NCBI GenBank assembly: GCA_963281155.1
Contig: CAUJLY010000005.1
Coordinates: 248,001 to 312,000, forward strand
DNA: 64,000 nt
Reading direction: 5' to 3'
Origin: Rhabditophanes sp. KR3021
Taxonomy: Eukaryota > Nematoda > Chromadorea > Rhabditida > Alloionematidae
Notes under the pieces: model-generated
Told to the model about the DNA's origin: nothing
Databases searched by the model: none
The model's input: only the letters and a program-made list of their open reading frames with translations
Shown: piece by piece, positions 59,701-64,000 of the stretch
Numbering within the stretch: position 1 is the stretch's first letter
Layout of the letters: every line of letters starts with the position of its first letter
Made by a program: the position numbers and the translations under genes

Positions 59701-61623
59701 ATAAATTAGTGCAATCAACTACGTCAAATTAATGGCATTTACAAAATATTTAAGCATGAATCAGAAACAAGAATAAATGTGGCATGCAATAATTATTAGT
59801 TACTATAATATTTTCATATCTAATTGGAGTACTAAAACAGCATTATTTATCCCCACATATCCACAAAGCAACAGTGTCAATTTTCAGGGAATCAAAGGAA
59901 AATTAAGCCCATTTAAACGACAAAAATATTACAAAGTATTTATTTCATTGACTTCATTTAGATTGTAAATAAAAGTTTTGTATCATTAATACATTCTGTT
60001 AAAGAAATCACTTTCAATATACTGCATCCTTTGCTATTTACAATGAATTCCAACAAAGTTAAAACTAAGTATTTACCCGAATTAATTTATGAATCACTTT
60101 TGCCCATCGTTGTTAACCCAGCATTTCCTTTTCACGTAATTACGGAACAATAATCAGCATCGAAGATTACTATTGTTGGCATTTACATTATTGCAATAAG
60201 ATTCCATAATATTACATTTATCTAATTTTTTGGAATTATCACCGTATGAATTGGAATCTATTATAGCCCAAAATACACATTCTTGAATAATACGTTCTTT
60301 TGAATTTGCCAATCGCATTCTTTACTACCTGGCATAATTGTATTTTAGGCATTATGGAAAATTTAAATTGAACTAATTTCCTATCGCATAATTGTTAGTT
60401 GTTAAATCTATCACCAATCACAATAATAGTAAAAAATAAGTAACTTCCAATACACATGGAGAACATATTTTAAATATGGAGATTAAGTAATAGCACAACC
60501 TGATCAAAAAGCATTTGGATCACTTAATAATCAAAGCACTTAAGCTAATAAGAATTACAACGCATAATCAGACAAATGGTATCAACTCACTTATTCATTT
60601 TGGAATAATTGTTTAAATTAAATCAAGCCAAATAATATGCATAAAAAACTGCACCCTCCCAGGCATTTAAGAAAAATGAAAGCTCCTAATGCTACACCAT
60701 TTATCTCATTGACTAGATGCTCAATTAAAACTTGAAGTTTAGTATTAATCAAAACGCCACAACAAGATAAGCATAAAAATCATATTTCCATCTAATTTAG
60801 AATTAACTTAAACAAGCGTTTAATTGAATAACCACATCTTGAACTACATATTATGCATGAATTCGGTCCATTAATTTGGAACCTGCACACAAAGGTACTA
60901 ATGTTTAATATGTTTTGCCCTTCATTAATTTCAAAGCCTTGCAATGTAAGTAACACATGTCGATGATGAGCTGAGCATTTCCAGCAAAGATACAACTCAA
61001 CATCTACCCGCATGAATCCAATATGTCTAAACTTGTTTAATAAACATATATCTTAATATTTTGTTGAATTTATAAAAATTTCATGATAAAAGCAATAGTT
61101 AGATAGACACTCATTTTTTGTATAAACAGTATTTTGTTCTACTTTATTGGCAACCTGATGGTTGTAGAGGTTGTTTCGTTCGTTGACCCTTAGTTAGATT
61201 GTTATACATAAAAGTAACTTGGGAATTTAAAAATCAGCCATGCCAAATAAAAAAAGTGAGTCTTGTTTTAGTAACGAGTATATGGGGAAGTATTTACATG
61301 CATATTATAAGTTGATCTATCCAAAATAATTAAGATGTTAAAATCCACTTTAAAAGCTCCAATCATAAAGCAGTCTTACTAAATAGATTAGCGGTCCGCA
61401 ATCTAAATCACATAATTAATCCGATTCGGAACATTAGATCATATACAAAGATCTTGGGTTCTTCACAACGTCCTATTCACACGATCAACTTAATGACAAA
61501 TTTAACAAGCTTGTTAGATGCATATTATACATAGCATTTCAGAAACAAACCAAACTTTTTAGATACTAGTTGTCAAAGACACCTTTTACAAATTAGTTTT
61601 AACGTTTGAATTGACTTTTCTCA
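56766..61623. other. Large AT-rich gene desert
   Basis: In these 4.9 kb no frame exceeds about 70 codons and none has recognisable content (57034-57219, 57346-57531, 59002-59184, 59777-59968 and 60792-61013 are chance frames). The sequence is rich in TGCAT, GCATAA and TAATTA motifs and contains diverged repeat units, listed separately. No tRNA or other RNA gene was recognised. Confidence 0.55.
57766..60560. repeat. Diverged dispersed repeat units in the gene desert
   Basis: Segments at about 57766-57870 and 58488-58600 align over some 100 bp (shared parts: GTAATTA, TAATTACT, CTTGGATA or CTGGATAATAAG, AAAAT, AATTG, ACATAAA and GTTTGC). Parts of the same unit (GGAGATT followed by TAATTACT or AAGTAAT) reappear near 59453, 59650 and 60477. 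Similarity is low and spacing irregular (0.7-1.2 kb). They look like old copies of one element or decayed long tandem units. Confidence 0.45.
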
Positions 61624-62650
61624 ATGATGGTGTATAATGAAATAAAGCAGGAAGCTCCCAAAAATCCATCAAATTTACTATGTAAGTAAGAATAAGATGA
61701 TTAATATCTATTTGTAGTTGCCGGAACGGGAATGAACAATTTAGTGTTTCATTTAAATGCGAAGCACAAAGTTATGGTTCAAATCGGACGAATGGGTATC
61801 AAAAGAACATTGCACACGGCAGCAGCTGTTGGAAACTATGTCTTTGTCATGGGTAAGTTAAAACATTAGACGACCTCTATTGTATTTCTCTGCTTATTTT
61901 TAGGAGGAAACGAATCTACGGAAATTGAAAGGTATGTTGCATTCATATTTCTTATTTTAATTATTCAGGTACAATAAAAATACAAGTGCATCTCAGAAAA
62001 TCAATCTCGCTTTAGATAATGTAACGCCATACTTGACAAGTGGGGTCATTAACAACAAGATTTACACTTTCGGAGGAATGATAAATGAAAAACCAACTAA
62101 AAGAGTTAGGTGGTATGTCGAGAATATTTTTTATTAATTTTTAATTACTCTTAGCTTTGATCCAGAACATATGAGTTATGCCAAACAGCCAAGGATGTTA
62201 AAAGCAAACTATTACAATAGTTGCGTTCGGATTGAGGACATTTTTTATATAACAAGTGGAAAATATTGTTTGAATATACAAAGGTTTGACCCTAGAGAAG
62301 GTTTGTGGTCATTATTAGATGAGATTCCAAATGGTACGTATAGTCAAGCTGTAACGAGCTTCGACGATGACATAATGTGTATTGGTGGATTCGACAAAGA
62401 TTTTGTCAACTCCGATAAATGCTACACTTATGACGTTAAAGCATGCCAGTGGTATGAAATGCAAGACTTCCCAGAACCAGTAAGTGGAGGCATTGCCTGT
62501 GAAATTGAGAAAAAGGTTTTAGTATTGGGGATCAGAAATAAATACTACTCAAATAATGCGTACGAATACAAAAAGAGGACTGGAAAGTGGAAACAAGTTG
62601 AAATGGATTTACCTAAGCAAATGGGTTTTATGTCAAAGTGTGCCATGTAA
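61624..62650 (+). CDS. Kelch-repeat protein without BTB domain
   Basis: Exons 61624-61681, 61718-61852, 61904-61931, 61969-62112 and 62155-62650 (phases 1, 1, 2, 2) give 286 residues as read to the TAA. Several kelch blades are visible: RTLHTAAAVGNYVFVMGGNE, then YLTSGVINNKIYTFGGMI with RCFDPEHM, the degenerate FYITSGKYCLNIQRFDPREG, AVTSFDDDIMCIGGFD with CYTYDVKACQWYEMQDFPEP, and VLVLGIRNKYY with AYEYKKRTGKWKQV. No BTB or BACK domain is present upstream, so it is either a kelch-only protein or has lost its N-terminus. Another blade continues in a different frame at 62726-63031, see that entry. A propeller-type binding protein is likely; the partner is unknown. Confidence 0.75.
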
Positions 62651-62725
62651 TTATTAATTTTCTTTATTAATAAAGATACTTTTTGCTAATTAGTCTGTAT
62701 TTTTCAACTATACATACATCACTCA

Positions 62726-63031
62726 ATGAGTAAGTTGAATGTTTTTTACGAAATTACCAGTTTAAAAGATGGCGAAACTTATAATCCAAAATTGTGTCAA
62801 ATGTATGATATAAGAAGTGACAAATGGAGAAAGATTGAAGGTTTAGTCATACCAGTCGTTGGAGCAAAAGCTTTAGAAGATGAATTGTCAATCGTTGTTG
62901 TTGGTGATATATTACAATCTACCAATCAAATACAAGTATATGACAAGAAAAGCAAAGTATGGAACATTTCTGATATTAAGCTCCAACAAGTAATATTAAA
63001 TTTTATAAATGTCGTCAACTTGCTTACTTGA
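62726..63031 (+). CDS. Further kelch blade, probably the 3' end of the same gene
   Basis: The frame starting MSKLNVFYEITSLKDGETYN contains a kelch-like blade (LCQMYDIRSDKWRKIEGLV, then VVVGDI with IQVYDKKSKVW) and ends at 63031. To link it in frame with the preceding exon requires a poor donor (GTGCCA at 62640) and the TAATTAG acceptor at about 62692. The better-looking GTAATT donor at 62649 gives a frame mismatch and a quick stop. Either the splice site is weak, a frame-shifting mutation has trimmed the protein at 62650, or this is alternative splicing. Confidence 0.5.
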   Translation: MSKLNVFYEITSLKDGETYNPKLCQMYDIRSDKWRKIEGLVIPVVGAKALEDELSIVVVGDILQSTNQIQVYDKKSKVWNISDIKLQQVILNFINVVNLLT

Positions 63032-63337
63032 TATGCATAAAAATATATAATTTTATTTCTTTCAATATATGAAGCATTGTTCTGTGTTACTACAAAAAGA
63101 TTAAATATTTTTGCCAAAATGTCATGACCACTTTATTTTGCCAACTTAAATTTTTTGATCCTTAAACATTCATGTCCTATTATCAAATATTTAAATTTAT
63201 CTTTTAATAAAAAACTTTGAAAATCATTTGGGAGCAATTAAAAAGATCAAGCATTAATATACAAGTCTTATCAGCAAAATTATAATAAAATTAAAGAAGA
63301 AGTGACAATTGATTCCACATTTGGGTGATTATTCGCT

Positions 63338-64000
63338 ATGCTACTTTATTTTGTATTGGCTTTGTTAATTCAAAGTATTTTGACTAAACCACAAATCAAA
63401 TCTGGCGTTGAGTCATATGGTTATACTGATGATTTTGCAAGATATAAGATGGTCCCAATGGCAGCTGCCAGTTATTCATCTGATCCACAAGTTTGCTTGA
63501 CTAGACATTATAAAAATGCAACTGTATGTTGACAACAAATAAGATAAATGTACGTTTTTAGGTAGTCAAGCAAGTTACTGCATCATGCGACATAACTAAA
63601 GAAGATTCGTGTTCGGGGTTTGTTAGTTTGAATCACGACGATCAAGCTATAGTTATAAGTTTCCGTGGTTCTACGAGTAATTTAGAAGTTTCTGTTGAAG
63701 TAATCGAAACTGTATTTGAGAAACAAGTGCCATTTCTCTCTGGAGGAGTCAGTCATTACTTTTATCACGCTTTCACTTTGTTATGGGATTCCGGTATGCT
63801 GATTTAGAGAAAGTAAATTATTATTTATTATTTAGGATTAAAAGATGCTTTCTTATCAGCAAAAAATAGTTATCCAACTTATCAGGTTTTCATCACCGGT
63901 CATTCTTTAGATAAGTCTCTTAAAATAATATTTTTTAATTGCATTTTTTACGAGGTTCAGTTGCTTCAATTGCAGCAGCTTATATAGGATCAAACGGTTA
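63338..64000 (+). CDS. Secreted class 3 lipase, cut by the right window edge
   Basis: Exons 63338-63523, 63562-63793, 63836-63910 and 63952 onward encode a signal peptide (MLLYFVLALLIQSILT), then a class 3 (fungal-type) lipase domain as found in large nematode families: YKMVPMAAASYSSDPQVCL, AIVISFRGSTSN (oxyanion-side motif), SHYFYHAFTLLWDSG, VFITGHSLGG with the nucleophile Ser in GHSLG, and SVASIAAAYI. The join inside GHSLGG works only if the intron is 63911-63951, which starts ATAAGT and ends AC, an AT-AC intron. Splicing with the GT and AG available there would shift the frame. It is a secreted esterase or triacylglycerol lipase by family. The Asp and His of the triad lie beyond the window. 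Confidence 0.85.

Overview
This window is nuclear DNA of an animal, most likely a nematode. The genes are split by many very small spliceosomal introns (mostly 36-60 nt, ending TTTAG, TATAG or TTCAG), and the DNA is AT-rich with polyadenylation-type signals. A nematode is suggested by a cuticlin-type ZP gene, a GH19 chitinase, a secreted class 3 lipase, an HSP-43-like long small heat shock protein, and a 5S rRNA gene whose ends and 3' half resemble nematode 5S. No species can be named. All exon joins given here were made by eye from reading frame, splice-site and family conservation.

Layout. From 1 to about 43 kb the window is gene-dense and mostly holds conserved genes: an edge-cut gene (1-81, -), a cuticlin-like ZP protein, the DDX18/HAS1 helicase, a secreted glycine-rich protein, a head-to-head pair of ionotropic-receptor-like channels (6.2-9.3 kb), a LysM protein, a BET bromodomain protein (12.4-16.7 kb, -), RUVBL2 (+), an HSP-43-like chaperone, a RING/coiled-coil protein, a tandem pair of eEF1B genes, an alpha-amylase, a GH19 chitinase, a KLF-type zinc-finger factor, an SLC37-type sugar-phosphate transporter and the spliceosome protein CWC15.

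From about 43 to 64 kb the gene density falls. The sequence is very AT-rich, and the genes are either poorly recognisable (two intronless four-helix membrane proteins, a 312-residue predicted secreted protein, a divergent proteasome-alpha-like protein, a 40-residue acidic protein) or broken (a cathepsin, a retroelement integrase piece, a beta-rich protein). A single 5S rRNA gene sits in a gene desert with old diverged repeats. A kelch-repeat protein and a class 3 lipase close the window.

Functional themes are ribosome and RNA work (DDX18, CWC15, eEF1B x2, 5S), chromatin and transcription (BET, RUVBL2, KLF), digestion and secretion (amylase, chitinase, lipase), cuticle (ZP) and chemosensation (receptor pair).

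The most notable observations are: (1) a duplicated, phase-matched 120-nt exon pair inside the first bromodomain of the BET gene, separated by only 28 nt, which looks like mutually exclusive exons that swap the acetyl-lysine gatekeeper; (2) an apparent AT-AC intron that splits the lipase nucleophile elbow, and a GC-AG intron in the proteasome-like gene; (3) four unusually large introns in otherwise compact genes, each filled with frame-broken remnants of unrelated coding sequence; (4) a nearly perfect 28-bp direct repeat in the short promoter shared by the two receptor genes.
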